This document shows, piece after piece, positions 23,753 to 33,263 of a DNA stretch of 48,714 bases. How positions within the stretch are numbered: position 1 is the first letter of the stretch; each line of letters opens with the position of its first letter. Origin of the DNA: JANQTF01 sp036835375 (GTDB lineage Bacteria > Bacteroidota > Bacteroidia > J057); NCBI GenBank assembly GCA_036835375.1, contig DAITMB010000024.1, forward strand, positions 1 through 48,714, written 5' to 3'. A program made the translations under genes and the position numbers. Below the pieces are notes generated by a model, which did no database searches, was not told where the DNA came from, and worked only from the letters and a program-made list of their open reading frames with translations.

Positions 23753-24118
23753 GACTTTGATCCCTTTTTAGTGAATAGAAACAGCTCCATTCAACGGAGC
23801 TGAATCCCGTAAGGTTTTCAAGGTAATCGCATTTCTGCACAAAACGTGTCTCAACATCATTTTTTAGGGTTTTTTATTCGAGAAGCCTTAGTCTTGGAAG
23901 AAGCCTGTTTGAAAGAGGGACCTGGGTTTCTGGTTTGGTTATTTATTTGCCAAATAAATACTTCTGAAGTCGTTTAAGTAATTGAAAAGCAAAGGACTCA
24001 TAACTCATAATAGACCAAATAGACGCACTGACCCATACAAAAAACAATCAATCCGCCGGAGAAGCCGTCTCATTCAATTTCTCAATTTTATTCATGAATC
24101 GTCTTGCGCTCATTTTCT
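23753..24118. other. Intergenic region with two inverted repeats
   Basis: About 366 bases upstream of the YoaK pair. It contains CAGCTCC/GGAGCTG (23782-23788 and 23796-23802, loop of seven) and the perfect TATTTATTTG-C-CAAATAAATA (23940-23960). Nothing else is recognisable. Confidence 0.55.
23940..23960. promoter_or_regulatory. Perfect 10-bp palindrome upstream of the YoaK pair
   Basis: TATTTATTTG and CAAATAAATA are exact reverse complements around a single C. Such a dyad is typical of a dimeric repressor or activator site. It lies about 190 bases before the start of the lipocalin-like gene. Confidence 0.45.
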
Positions 24119-25096
24119 TTACAGAGCGGATGCTTCGTCTCGCCACAGCTGCCGGAGTGAAGAGAGGCTGATGTTTCTGCCACAGAGTACCAGAACCACA
24201 CACTGGCCACGAAATCGATGAGCAACTTTTTTCCAAGCTGCAAGGCTGAGCGCCGCTGCTCCTTCCACTACCAATCGGTGTTCTGTGATACAATACTGGA
24301 TTGCTGTAGCAATCTCTGCCTCAGTGACCGTCACAAATTCATCTACCCAGGCTTGGCAAAGGGGAAATGTGATGGATCCTGGCTCCAAGCCGCCAGCCGT
24401 GCCGTCGGACAAAGTAGGGAAGGCAGAAATCTCGATGATTTTTCCCGCTTCCACACTGGCCCTCATGACATCGTCATGGGCGGGCTGACAGCCGATCAGT
24501 CTGGTGGACTGGTCCCGGGTTTGTAGGGCTGCGCCGGCACCGGAGATCAGGCCTCCACCACCTACTGGCACAAAAAGAGCTTGGACTTCAGGTAAATCTT
24601 CGAGGATCTCCATGGTCATGCTTCCCTGCCCGGCGATGACTTCGGGATCATTGTATGGAGAAATAAAAGGAATACCCCCTTGCTCGGCGTGGCGTCGTGC
24701 GGCCTGCTCAGCCGCGAGGCTGTCACCACTCACCTGAGTGAGCAGGGCCCCAAGCCGTTGGAGGCGACTGACTTTGATCGGCGAAGCCGTATCAGGGAGG
24801 TAGATGTGAAGGGGCACATCCAGCTGGCGTGACATGTGGAGCACCGCTGCTGCGTGGTTGCCAGTGGAGGCAGTGAGGACGCCACGTCGCCGCACTTCGT
24901 CAGAAAGTTGTAAGAGCTTGTTGGCCGCGCCTCGCAGCTTGAAGGATCCTGTGAGCTGGAGCATCTCCAGCTTGAGATACACCTCAGCCCCACTTTCCTG
25001 CGAGAGGAAGGGATCAAATTCTAAAGGCGTGCGGCGAATATAGGAGCGAATGCGATCGCTGGCGAGGCGAACCTGATCAGGCCAAAGGTGACTCAT
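24119..25096 (-). CDS. Threonine/serine dehydratase-like PLP enzyme
   Basis: A 325-residue fold-type II PLP enzyme. LTGSFKLRGAANKL holds the Schiff-base lysine (K53); TASTGNHAAAVLHM is the substrate loop; VPVGGGGLISGAGAAL is the phosphate-binding loop; GAALSLAAWK lies near the C-terminus. The size and lack of an ACT domain fit the catabolic or serine-racemase-like group rather than biosynthetic IlvA, and no isoleucine genes are nearby. It would deaminate threonine/serine to oxo acids, or racemise serine. It is a single gene; a small hypothetical gene lies upstream on the same strand. Confidence 0.87.
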   Translation of the reverse strand: MSHLWPDQVRLASDRIRSYIRRTPLEFDPFLSQESGAEVYLKLEMLQLTGSFKLRGAANKLLQLSDEVRRRGVLTASTGNHAAAVLHMSRQLDVPLHIYLPDTASPIKVSRLQRLGALLTQVSGDSLAAEQAARRHAEQGGIPFISPYNDPEVIAGQGSMTMEILEDLPEVQALFVPVGGGGLISGAGAALQTRDQSTRLIGCQPAHDDVMRASVEAGKIIEISAFPTLSDGTAGGLEPGSITFPLCQAWVDEFVTVTEAEIATAIQYCITEHRLVVEGAAALSLAAWKKVAHRFRGQCVVLVLCGRNISLSSLRQLWRDEASAL

Positions 25097-25138
25097 GCCT
25101 TATTTTGAGGCTGAATATACGCAGGCGCCAAGATTGGC

Positions 25139-25477
25139 TCAAGGTTGTGCGCGAGATACCTGAGGAACCCAAGAGGCGGCCCATTGCGGAAAGAGGCGAC
25201 TAGCAATGACGGGAAATAACAGGACCAAGGCAATACTGGGAATCATAAGCAAGCCTGCCCAAGGTCGGGTGCTTTCCTGCCCCATGTAAGTAGGCACCAC
25301 TTCAAGGGCATTTTCAGTCGAAGGCGCGGATTGCGCATAGGCTGCCACGGCCAGTTCATCGTGGATCTTTGTGTCAGAAGGGGCCCCCATTGGACCTGCG
25401 ACGCAAGGCGCTGCAATGAGCAATAAGACTAAAGCAGCGACAAATAATCGGGGAGATGACCATGCGAAGGTGTTCAT
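25139..25477 (-). CDS. Small secreted or membrane hypothetical protein
   Basis: A 112-residue protein with a signal peptide-like N-terminus (residues about 11-28, LFVAALVLLLIAAPCVAG) and a second hydrophobic segment (about 74-92, LLMIPSIALVLLFPVIA). The middle is polar. I recognise no family. It lies 42 bases upstream of the dehydratase-like gene on the same strand and may be co-transcribed. The hydrophobic pattern favours a real gene, but no homology is claimed. Confidence 0.45.
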   Translation of the reverse strand: MNTFAWSSPRLFVAALVLLLIAAPCVAGPMGAPSDTKIHDELAVAAYAQSAPSTENALEVVPTYMGQESTRPWAGLLMIPSIALVLLFPVIASRLFPQWAASWVPQVSRAQP

Positions 25478-26059
25478 AGCAAGGATAGATGAAAAAGTTC
25501 AGAGCGATGTGAGTGTGCTGATAAGGGGAAAGACCGATATGTGCCAGGGGGTGTTAGAACGGATGAATTCAGAGGATGGCGATTGACAGGAGACTGGACA
25601 ACGAACTTGCCCACGCAATATTCCATTGATTTATTTGCCTCGCCAGAACGAAAGAGTAAGGTAGTCAAGGCAATGTATATGCGTGTAGCTTAAGTGAAAG
25701 AGCGGGAGCAATCGAGAATCGCCAATGGGAAGCATGGCTTCGATTTCTCCTCAATTTCTCCTCATCAGCTTGTGCCGATCAGTCACGCGAGGATAAAAGG
25801 TCAGCGGTGAAACTCTGGGCAAGTGAGGAAAAAATCTTGCCGAATACCCATCATTTAGAATGAACGGATTGAAATATAAGCATTTCGCAAATGATCAACA
25901 AATATATCTGGGACTATTTCAGACAATTATTCTGAGACACCGACTTGCACCAACATAGAACAGTTTCTTATCAACTGATAAAAGAACCGGAAAAATCCAA
26001 TCGCCACCGCAGGCTATTTTATTCCTATTCCCACTCGATCATAAGTAGCACTACAACCC
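25478..26059. other. Intergenic region, about 580 bases
   Basis: No ORF with coding character. It contains a short palindrome, TTATCA-AC-TGATAA (25968-25981), about 90 bases past the 3' end of the glycosyltransferase gene. No promoter or terminator stands out. Confidence 0.6.
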
Positions 26060-27184
26060 TTAGGTTTTACTGCCGCCACGAATTCTGTGTTCATACAATC
26101 TGAGCAGGCGCGGGGCTTCCTGTTCCCACGTGAGGGCGCGAGCAGCTTTGTCAGCGGCAGCGACATGCTGCTGATAAGCCTCGGGACTCTCTAGGATGGA
26201 ACGAATCAGATGGGCGAGTGCTGCGGGATTTCGGCTCGTTGCCGGAAGGATCCCTCCACATCCATAATCGTTGACTACGCGGGCCATTTCTGGCAAATCC
26301 GAGACGATCACCGGGATTCTTGCCTGAAGGTAGTCATACACTTTATTGGGGGAGGCGTAGTGGTAATTCGCACCAAGGTCTTCCTCTAAGCTGAGTCCAA
26401 GGGAGGCTTGGGCAGTGATGGCGGCGACTTCTTCGAACGGATGGAATCCCCAAAATTTGACCTTGGCCTCTGGCATTTCGGCGGCTTGTTGTTGCAAGGC
26501 TGCCGTGATGTCGCCTCTTCCAACTATCCACAGTTCATACCCAGGCAAAAGGCGCATGGTCTCTAACATAAGCTCTATGCCACGGCCTACATTCAGTGCG
26601 CCTTGGTAAATCACGACCTTGCTCGGCCGCTCACGTGGGACAATTTGCCTCGCAAAGGGCACATTTCGAATCACTTCAAAAGGAATCTGATACAATTGAT
26701 GGTAGATATCTGCGAGGGATTGATTGACGGTGTACGCTTGGGTGAGCCGCGGGAGCAACCAGCGCTCAAGCGCTTGCCATACGCTGCGGGTGCGCGGTCG
26801 CCCGATTAGCTCGGGTACTTCAGTAAAATACTCGTGTGAGTCATACAGCAGGCCACAGCCCTTTATTCGGGCAGCTACATAGCAGGGCAACAGGGTGTCG
26901 AGGTCGTTGGCAGTGATGAGATCCACGCGCTGGACCAGAAGCCATGCCAGCAGCCGGACTTGAAACAGCAGGTAAAATGCTTTGCCGCGATGGAGGGGAA
27001 GCCGGAGCCGATGGGTGTGGTACGACCTTGCGCTCAAGGGCTTGCTTTCGGGCAATTGTCGTCCTACCAGCGTGACCAAATATCCTGCTGAAGCAAGCGT
27101 GCTACAGATCCGATGAAGGCGCTGGTCTCCGGAGAGATCGTTGATGACAGCTAGAATGATTCGATTTTGCGAGCTTTCGGACAT
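26060..27184 (-). CDS. GT4-type glycosyltransferase
   Basis: A 374-residue glycosyltransferase of the GT-B fold. The N-terminal half has a Rossmann start (RIILAVINDLSGDQRLHRIC) and LYDSHEYFTEVPEL; the C-terminal half has KVVIYQGALNVGRGIELML, the sugar-nucleotide region and YHYASPNKVYDYLQARIPVI, which is the retaining GT4 motif that binds the nucleotide sugar. It probably adds a sugar to a surface polysaccharide or lipid. An ATG at 27202 would add six residues; 27184 is preferred because MSESSQNRIIL is a normal N-terminus. It is divergent from a Wzi-like gene, so both may serve the same capsule or exopolysaccharide. Confidence 0.87.
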   Translation of the reverse strand: MSESSQNRIILAVINDLSGDQRLHRICSTLASAGYLVTLVGRQLPESKPLSARSYHTHRLRLPLHRGKAFYLLFQVRLLAWLLVQRVDLITANDLDTLLPCYVAARIKGCGLLYDSHEYFTEVPELIGRPRTRSVWQALERWLLPRLTQAYTVNQSLADIYHQLYQIPFEVIRNVPFARQIVPRERPSKVVIYQGALNVGRGIELMLETMRLLPGYELWIVGRGDITAALQQQAAEMPEAKVKFWGFHPFEEVAAITAQASLGLSLEEDLGANYHYASPNKVYDYLQARIPVIVSDLPEMARVVNDYGCGGILPATSRNPAALAHLIRSILESPEAYQQHVAAADKAARALTWEQEAPRLLRLYEHRIRGGSKT

Positions 27185-27264
27185 AGGCAGGCAAATTAGC
27201 AATGCAGGGCTTATCTTTCCTCCGCGAATTTTTCTTCAGGAATTTTTCTCTAGCATTTTCCTCC

Positions 27265-28986
27265 ATGACTTTTTCCATGATTTATCTGTCGAAGCGTGCG
27301 GCTTCTCATCTTGGATTCTTCTCCGGGCTCCTTTTTTTCTGGCTGGCGACACCAGCGCAGAATGGAGATTGGATTTTGGGCCACGACGTGTATCACTACG
27401 TGGATCGGATTGACATTCTGGGCTATGTGGAGCAGGGAATTCCGACCGAGCTCAAGCCCTATGGACGTGAAAGAGTGGCCTCTTGGGTGAAAGCCGTCGA
27501 TGATACACAGTTGTCAGCGGCGGAGCAGCGATGGCAACGCAGAATGTTGCTTCAGGTGGATGACGACCTGGCTGATTCGCTAGCCGGGCGCGGGCTGTGG
27601 GGGTTTGTCGGCACAAATCGTCGAGATTTTTATCACATTCGCCAGCCGGGATTTCGGATGTATGTCAATCCAGTGCTCCATATGAGCGGTGGCGTAGATC
27701 GCAACAACGATCCATTGGCGGCAGAGTCGCTCTTGCCTTTGTTCAACAACTTGCGAGGCATCGTCATTCGTGGATCGGTGGGTGAAAAAATAGGGTTTCA
27801 TACCGAGGCCGGGGACTACCTGGCGGGACTACCAGAGTTTCAGTATCGAGGATTTCGTGCGCGAAGGAGCCTGCCGGGCGAAGAGTTTGTAAAGCCCGTC
27901 GGATCGGTCAATCGGGTAAATTTCTTTCGGTCGCGTGCCTATCTCACGGCGCAGGCGGCGCCTTGGTTGCGAGTGAAATTCGGAAAGGACCGCGCGCACT
28001 GGGGCAATGGATGGCAAAGCCTATGGTTGTCTGACCATGCCTCGGACGCCCTCCTCCTTCAGCTCCATGCAAGCATCTGGAAACTGGAATATGTGACCCA
28101 TATCGCCCAGTTCATCGATTATTTTCCCGGGAAAAGTGATCAGGCCGGAGACTTTCCCCGCAAGTATGGCACTTTTCACGCGCTGTATTATCGACCGATT
28201 CGGCAGGTTTCCATCGGGATTTTTGAATCGCTGATGTACAGTCCTGTTCAGCCCTATGGCCGCCGCGGGCTTGAGCTACAATACTTCAACCCGGTGATAT
28301 TTTATCGATCGGTGGAGCAGTTGGTCGGAAGTCCCGACAATGCGATGGTCGGGGCAAGCGTTCGGGCCAATCTCTGGCGCAGCACGCAGTGGTATGGTCA
28401 AGTAGCAATTGATGACCTGAATTTTGGGAATCGCGTGCAGGGACGTGGATATTGGGGGAATCAATGGGCTGTTCAGCTGGGTTTCAAATACATGAATATG
28501 TTCACCATTCCCACCCTTGATTTGCAGATAGAATACAATCGGGTGCGGCCTTATGTGTACCAGCATTTCAGTGTTGTGTCCAACTATTCGCATTACGACG
28601 CTTCGTTGGGCCATGCGGCAGGCGCCAATCTTCAGGATGTTCATGCACAGCTTCGTTACCACCCTTTTCCCGCCTGGAACCTTCAGCTGATGGGGAGCCT
28701 CCTCCAGCAAGGGCGTAGCATCGAAGGAAAAAACTATGGGTGGGATCCTCGCATGACTTACGACCTCCGGCCATTCGAATATGGGCACCTTGTAGGGCAG
28801 GGGGCTTCTTGGCAGGTGCAGCAATTATGGGGCAGGCTGAGTTGGCAGCTCGGCTCCTCGGACGTGTATCTGGAAGCCGAGGGCAGATATCGGCGCGAAC
28901 GCATGGAGGGACTTCCGGCGGTTCAGTCGTTGTCGTGTTTTGGTGGTATTCGCGTGGCAGCTTCCCCCGCACAGATTCGCTGGTGA
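27265..28986 (+). CDS. Wzi-like capsule assembly outer-membrane protein
   Basis: A 573-residue outer-membrane protein of the capsule assembly Wzi family, which helps anchor capsular polysaccharide at the surface. After an N-terminal signal (MTFSMIYLSKRAASHLGFF, then the hydrophobic LLFFWLATPAQ), it has a periplasmic domain and a long beta-barrel rich in aromatic girdle residues: RVNFFRSRAYLTAQAAPWL, FGKDRAHWGNGWQSLWLSD, YYRPIRQVSIGIFESLMYS, LELQYFNPVIFYRSVEQL, then strands to the end. The frame opens at ATG 27202, which leaves only 17 bases to the divergent gene and adds 21 odd residues; ATG 27265 gives a normal signal peptide. The last few residues (PAQIRW) are short after the last strand. 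Confidence 0.75.
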   Translation: MTFSMIYLSKRAASHLGFFSGLLFFWLATPAQNGDWILGHDVYHYVDRIDILGYVEQGIPTELKPYGRERVASWVKAVDDTQLSAAEQRWQRRMLLQVDDDLADSLAGRGLWGFVGTNRRDFYHIRQPGFRMYVNPVLHMSGGVDRNNDPLAAESLLPLFNNLRGIVIRGSVGEKIGFHTEAGDYLAGLPEFQYRGFRARRSLPGEEFVKPVGSVNRVNFFRSRAYLTAQAAPWLRVKFGKDRAHWGNGWQSLWLSDHASDALLLQLHASIWKLEYVTHIAQFIDYFPGKSDQAGDFPRKYGTFHALYYRPIRQVSIGIFESLMYSPVQPYGRRGLELQYFNPVIFYRSVEQLVGSPDNAMVGASVRANLWRSTQWYGQVAIDDLNFGNRVQGRGYWGNQWAVQLGFKYMNMFTIPTLDLQIEYNRVRPYVYQHFSVVSNYSHYDASLGHAAGANLQDVHAQLRYHPFPAWNLQLMGSLLQQGRSIEGKNYGWDPRMTYDLRPFEYGHLVGQGASWQVQQLWGRLSWQLGSSDVYLEAEGRYRRERMEGLPAVQSLSCFGGIRVAASPAQIRW

Positions 28987-29038
28987 TTAAACATCGCCCT
29001 CGATTTTTCACATTATTCAACTAAAAATAACCGCAACA

Positions 29039-30007
29039 TCAGCCACCAGCCCTTTTCAAGCGGTCGTTGATGGCTCTTCCCAGGCCCTGATCCGGAACAG
29101 GTTCGGCGAGAATCAGCTCGGCTCCCCGTGTATCTAATTCGCGCAGTGCGGAAAACAATCGATGGGCAGCTTCCTTAACGTCTCCGGTGGGAGAGAGGAC
29201 CAACTGAAGTTCTGGCGGATAGCCTGGGTGCATTCGCTTGAAAGGAAGGAGCAAGGGGCTAAGGTGGGCATATTCGGCCAGCAGCACGTCAATATTTCCC
29301 GCGATGAGTCGGGTCTTGGGTGCATAATGACTTTTCAGCATACCGGAACTCTCGGGGTGTGAGGCCTCAATCGGGCTATTTTTAATGGAAACTGGCCCAA
29401 TCACCGCCTCGATTGCTTCTATGCTCAGCCCACCAAGTCGATATACCTCCGCCTGGCCTTCTAGACCCATGCCGAGGATCGTGGATTCAATGCCGATCTG
29501 GGAGGGACCACCGTCCAAAATGTAGTCCACAAGATCGCCAAGTTGCTCAAACACATGGGCAGCCGTCGTAGGGCTGATGTAGCCAAATGGATTGGCGCTG
29601 GGAGCCGCGAGGGGAAAGTCGAGATTTCGCAACAGCTTCAATGTCAATTCATGACGCGGAATGCGAACGGCTACTCGTGGCAAGCCAGCCGTCACCAGAT
29701 CGGGGATGACCTCATTTCGAGGGAGCAACAGCGTGAGCGGACCTGGCCAAAATGCATTTTCTAGCTTTTGGGCCCAATCGGGGAAGTAGGACAAAAAGTC
29801 CTTCATCTTCGCAACGGAGTCACAATGGACAATCAAAGGATTGAACTGCGGCCGGTTTTTTGCCTCGAAAATTTTAATGACCGCATCAGGATCATAGGCA
29901 TTTGCTGCCAATCCATAGACCGTCTCTGTCGGCACTGCTACCAATCGGCCTTTGGCAAGTGCCAATGCCGCTGATTCTATGTCTTGCCCGATCTGCGAAC
30001 CCCAAAT
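29039..30007 (-). CDS. tsaC: L-threonylcarbamoyladenylate synthase (Sua5/YwlC type)
   Basis: The enzyme makes threonylcarbamoyl-AMP for the t6A37 modification of ANN-decoding tRNAs. The 322-residue protein has the YrdC domain: LAKGRLVAVPTETVYGLAA (about 18-36), KIFEAKNRPQFNPLIVH, WPGPLTLLLPR, VRIPRHELTLKLL and APSANPFGYISPTTAAHV. It continues through ESSGMLKSHYAPKTRL into the C-terminal Sua5 domain, so it is the long, Sua5-like form. The frame extends to an ATG at 30043 (12 more residues), but the family match begins at MIWGSQIG. A purine-rich stretch sits just before that ATG. It is a single gene. Confidence 0.92.
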   Translation of the reverse strand: MWGSQIGQDIESAALALAKGRLVAVPTETVYGLAANAYDPDAVIKIFEAKNRPQFNPLIVHCDSVAKMKDFLSYFPDWAQKLENAFWPGPLTLLLPRNEVIPDLVTAGLPRVAVRIPRHELTLKLLRNLDFPLAAPSANPFGYISPTTAAHVFEQLGDLVDYILDGGPSQIGIESTILGMGLEGQAEVYRLGGLSIEAIEAVIGPVSIKNSPIEASHPESSGMLKSHYAPKTRLIAGNIDVLLAEYAHLSPLLLPFKRMHPGYPPELQLVLSPTGDVKEAAHRLFSALRELDTRGAELILAEPVPDQGLGRAINDRLKRAGG

Positions 30008-30634
30008 CATCTCCTTCGACCTTCCTTCTTGCTTCCCTTCCATGAACTTTGAGCCTGATTGATTCCAGCTTCTATGATGGGATCTGTGTAAATGGCACTA
30101 CAAAAATAAGGAATAACTTCCGATTTTGAATGATGTGCCAACACCAAATATAACCCTCACGCAAGGCTGACCATGGGAGCTTTGCCCTCCACTTAGTGTT
30201 GGTAATGTAGTGCAATGCGGCGCTTACTGGAAGTCAGAGTGAAGCTGGAAGGCTGCCGCAACAGTGGGTTGTTCTTGACAAATTCTTGGAGAGATTTTTG
30301 CCAAAAACGCCTCCTGTCATGAGGGAGATAGCCGGACGAATAGGATGCCAGAACTTTCCGGGGAGAGCAGAAGTTTAGCAAGCAAAATGAAGCCTAAAGA
30401 CCCGGTAAATAGCTTTCAGAGGAATTCTCCCAATGAAAATCATGCGGCAATTCCCAATTCCTTGTATCTTCACTTCTTGTCAATGATCCACCCAGCGGCT
30501 TTCTCCCCGCTTTTTACTCCACACCGGGCATCAATGCTTACCCCCAAGCAATCGGTGGTAACAAGCTTGATCTCATGCATTGAGCCTATTTTTACCTTTT
30601 TTCACTCGCCTCTTCTCGCCTTAGCCCCACCCTC
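30008..30634. other. Intergenic region before fabH
   Basis: About 630 bases between the tsaC start and fabH, which diverge. Apart from a possible fabH promoter at 30567-30594 I see no gene, repeat or RNA structure. Some short frames here are chance. Confidence 0.55.
30567..30594 (+). promoter_or_regulatory. Possible promoter of fabH
   Basis: TTG (30567-30569), 17 bases, then TATTTTTA (30587-30594), one base off the TAnnTTTG consensus. The start would lie near 30600, giving a leader of about 35 bases. Confidence 0.35.
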
Positions 30635-31639
30635 ATGCCCAATGCAATTCTGGCCGGTATCGGCTACTATGTCCCAGACAATGTCGTGACCAACGACGAT
30701 CTCGCCCTTCGAATGGATACCTCCGATCAGTGGATCCGCGAACGCTCTGGGATCGAACAGCGTCGATACTTCACTCCCGGTAAAGACACCGTCGCCAACA
30801 TGGGTGCCCGCGCTGCCGACATGGCCCTCCAGCGAGCAGGTGTTCCTGCGGACGAAGTCGATTTTATCATTTTTGCCACACTCAACCCGGACTATATGTT
30901 TCCCGGTTCTGGTGTTCTGCTCCAGCGAGAAATGGGCATGAACAAGCGTAGCATTCCGGCCCTCGACATTCGCACCCAGTGCTCCGGCTTCATCTATGGC
31001 CTTTCGATCGCCGATCAATTCATCCGAACAGGAACTTTCAAGAATATCCTCGTTGTAGGATCAGAAATTCATTCTTCCGGGCTGGACTTTTCTGATGCCG
31101 GTCGTGATGTGACGGTGCTGTTTGGCGATGGGGCAGGGGCCGTCCTTCTCCAAGCCTACGAGGGGACCGACCGCGGCATTCTCACCACTAAGATTCACGC
31201 AGATGGCGAACATGCCGAAAAGCTTGCCGTTTTGACACCCTCGGGCTCTGCTCCCCGGCATTTGACTCATGAAATGATTGATGACGGAAGTGTCTTTCCC
31301 GTCATGAATGGGCGCTATGTCTTCAAATTCGCCGTCGAGAAATTTCCTGAAGTCATCCTCGAAGCCCTACACGATCAGGGGTTGCAGCCTTCCGACATTG
31401 ACCTGTTTGTACCGCATCAAGCCAACCTGCGGATCGCCGAGGCGGTGAGACAAATCCTCCAATTGCCTGAGGAAAAGGTCCACAACAACATTATGAAATA
31501 CGGCAATACCACGGCGGCATCTATTCCCATCGCCCTCAACGAAGCCTACGAACTCGGCAAAGTGTCTCCGGGTGATTTGGTGTGTCTCGCCGCCTTCGGT
31601 AGTGGATTTACCTGGGGTGCAGCACTCATTCGCTGGTAA
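30635..31639 (+). CDS. fabH: 3-oxoacyl-ACP synthase III (KAS III)
   Basis: FabH condenses acetyl-CoA (or a branched primer) with malonyl-ACP to start fatty acid synthesis. The 334-residue thiolase-fold protein has all catalytic residues: Cys116 in TQCSGF, His261 in VPHQANLRI and Asn291 in YGNTTAAS. RSGIEQRRYF and LFGDGAGAVLL are also typical. Bacteroidota often carry several FabH-like paralogs, so a role in secondary lipids is possible, but all landmarks fit a housekeeping KAS III. No plsX, rpmF or other fab gene is next to it. The next gene on the same strand, a GH13 lipoprotein, is unrelated. Confidence 0.92.
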   Translation: MPNAILAGIGYYVPDNVVTNDDLALRMDTSDQWIRERSGIEQRRYFTPGKDTVANMGARAADMALQRAGVPADEVDFIIFATLNPDYMFPGSGVLLQREMGMNKRSIPALDIRTQCSGFIYGLSIADQFIRTGTFKNILVVGSEIHSSGLDFSDAGRDVTVLFGDGAGAVLLQAYEGTDRGILTTKIHADGEHAEKLAVLTPSGSAPRHLTHEMIDDGSVFPVMNGRYVFKFAVEKFPEVILEALHDQGLQPSDIDLFVPHQANLRIAEAVRQILQLPEEKVHNNIMKYGNTTAASIPIALNEAYELGKVSPGDLVCLAAFGSGFTWGAALIRW

Positions 31640-31691
31640 AAGCGGCCTGGTTAGCGTGGGCGCGCTGACTAGATCACTCATTGGGAACCTC

Positions 31692-31699
31692 TATTTTTG
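31692..31699 (+). promoter_or_regulatory. Candidate -7 box of the GH13 gene
   Basis: TATTTTTG matches TAnnTTTG exactly; the ATG at 31781 would be about 75 bases downstream of the start of transcription. No TTG lies at the ideal -33 distance (one is only 8 bases away). Confidence 0.4.
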
Positions 31700-31780
31700 G
31701 CCCTTTCGGCTGCTTTTTCCTTGTTCATGATGTCGTAGCAAGTTCCTTCGCACTTTCCTATCTGCCTCACCCACCTATTG

Positions 31781-33187
31781 ATGAAAGCATACTCATTTTT
31801 TCAAAAATTGCCCACTTCCTTCCTTTGCTATATGTTCATCATCGCACTTGTTTTCGGGTGTGATCGAACGCCTCCGGTGGTCTTGACGCCGAGGCCCCCT
31901 GATTCCTCCCCTCAGCAATATGGTATCCCATTCTCTCAAGTGCCTGCTACAGAAGATATTGTGATGTATGAGGTCAATCCGAGGGTGTTCAGTGCTACGC
32001 AAAATTTACGTGGCATCACGTTGCGGCTTGATTCTCTGGCGAATCTCGGCATCAACGTGATATGGCTCATGCCGATTTATCCTACGGCGTCGATCAATAG
32101 TGTGGGATCGCCCTATGCAATCAAGGATTATCTGTCCATCCATGAAGATTATGGCACGTTGCCAGATTTGCGCGAGCTCGTGTCGGCAGCTCACGAAAAG
32201 GGCATGGCAGTGATCCTCGATTGGGTAGCAAATCATACTGCATGGGATCACGATTGGATCAATTTCAGGGATTGGTATGCGCAAGATGCCAATGGCAACA
32301 TCATTCATCCTCCCGGCACCAATTGGCAGGATGTCGCCGAGCTGAATTACAACAATCTCGCCATGCAGGCAAAAATGATCCAGGCGATGAAATACTGGGT
32401 GCTGGAGGCCAATGTGGATGGTTATCGCTGCGATTTTGCGGAAGGGGCACCAGGAAATTTCTGGAAAACTGCCATTGATACCCTGAGAAGCATCCCCAAT
32501 CGCGACATCATCATGTTCGCTGAATCTGGGGACAAAAGCTTATTGTCTGTTGGATTTGACATGATGTTTGGCTGGTCGTTTTACGGCAAAATCAAGGAAG
32601 TCTATCGCGCGGGGCGATCGGCTCGGGAGGTTTACCCCACGCACCTGAGTGATTACACAGGTCTGGCTCCCGGCAAACACGTTGTGCGATGGATCACCAA
32701 TCATGACGAGAATGCGTGGGATAATGTCCCACAACATTACTTTGTGAATGACAATGGCACTTTTGGTGCCTTTCTGCTGGTCAGTTGTATGGGCGGCGTG
32801 CCCCTCGTTTACAATGGCCAGGAAGTCGGGGAAACCCGGCAACTTCCTTTTTTTGAAGGGCATTCTGTGGTGATCAATTGGGCCTCTCGACCCGAACTCG
32901 TGAACAGATACCAGACTTTTTTACGATTTCGCCGTCAAAGCGAAGCCCTTCGAGCTGGCACAATCGCGGATCATAGTTCACAAGATGTGGTTGCCTTCGT
33001 CAGGACCAGTGGGGCGGAAGAAGTCTTGGTGCTGGTCAATGTGCGTAACGCCGCTACCAGCTTTGCTTTGCCACCTGAGCTTGCCAATAGCAGTTGGGAA
33101 AACGTACTTCAGGGGCTGCAAGGGCGAGACTTGGGCGAAATCCTCACCATGGCTCCGTTAGAATCCCTTGTTTTGAGCAGAAAGTGA
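31781..33187 (+). CDS. GH13 alpha-amylase family lipoprotein
   Basis: A 468-residue secreted glycosidase. A lipoprotein signal with Cys27 (MFIIALVFGC) directs it to the outside of a membrane, and a Pro-rich spacer follows. The catalytic (beta/alpha)8 barrel has the GH13 regions: MAVILDWVANHT (region I), DGYRCDFAEG with nucleophile Asp218 (II), IIMFAESG with acid/base Glu248 (III) and ITNHDEN with Asp309 (IV). There is a short C-terminal beta-domain with VLVLVNVRNAATSFALPPE. It probably cleaves alpha-1,4 glucans outside the cytoplasm. No SusC/SusD pair is adjacent, so it is not part of a typical polysaccharide utilisation locus in this window. A TTG just before the ATG is ignored. Confidence 0.9.
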   Translation: MKAYSFFQKLPTSFLCYMFIIALVFGCDRTPPVVLTPRPPDSSPQQYGIPFSQVPATEDIVMYEVNPRVFSATQNLRGITLRLDSLANLGINVIWLMPIYPTASINSVGSPYAIKDYLSIHEDYGTLPDLRELVSAAHEKGMAVILDWVANHTAWDHDWINFRDWYAQDANGNIIHPPGTNWQDVAELNYNNLAMQAKMIQAMKYWVLEANVDGYRCDFAEGAPGNFWKTAIDTLRSIPNRDIIMFAESGDKSLLSVGFDMMFGWSFYGKIKEVYRAGRSAREVYPTHLSDYTGLAPGKHVVRWITNHDENAWDNVPQHYFVNDNGTFGAFLLVSCMGGVPLVYNGQEVGETRQLPFFEGHSVVINWASRPELVNRYQTFLRFRRQSEALRAGTIADHSSQDVVAFVRTSGAEEVLVLVNVRNAATSFALPPELANSSWENVLQGLQGRDLGEILTMAPLESLVLSRK

Positions 33188-33263
33188 ACTCATTCCTGCG
33201 CGCGTGACATCGTTGTTTGCTGTTGTAAAGCGTGTGTTAGATAATCAAAGAGAGGAGTTTCAA

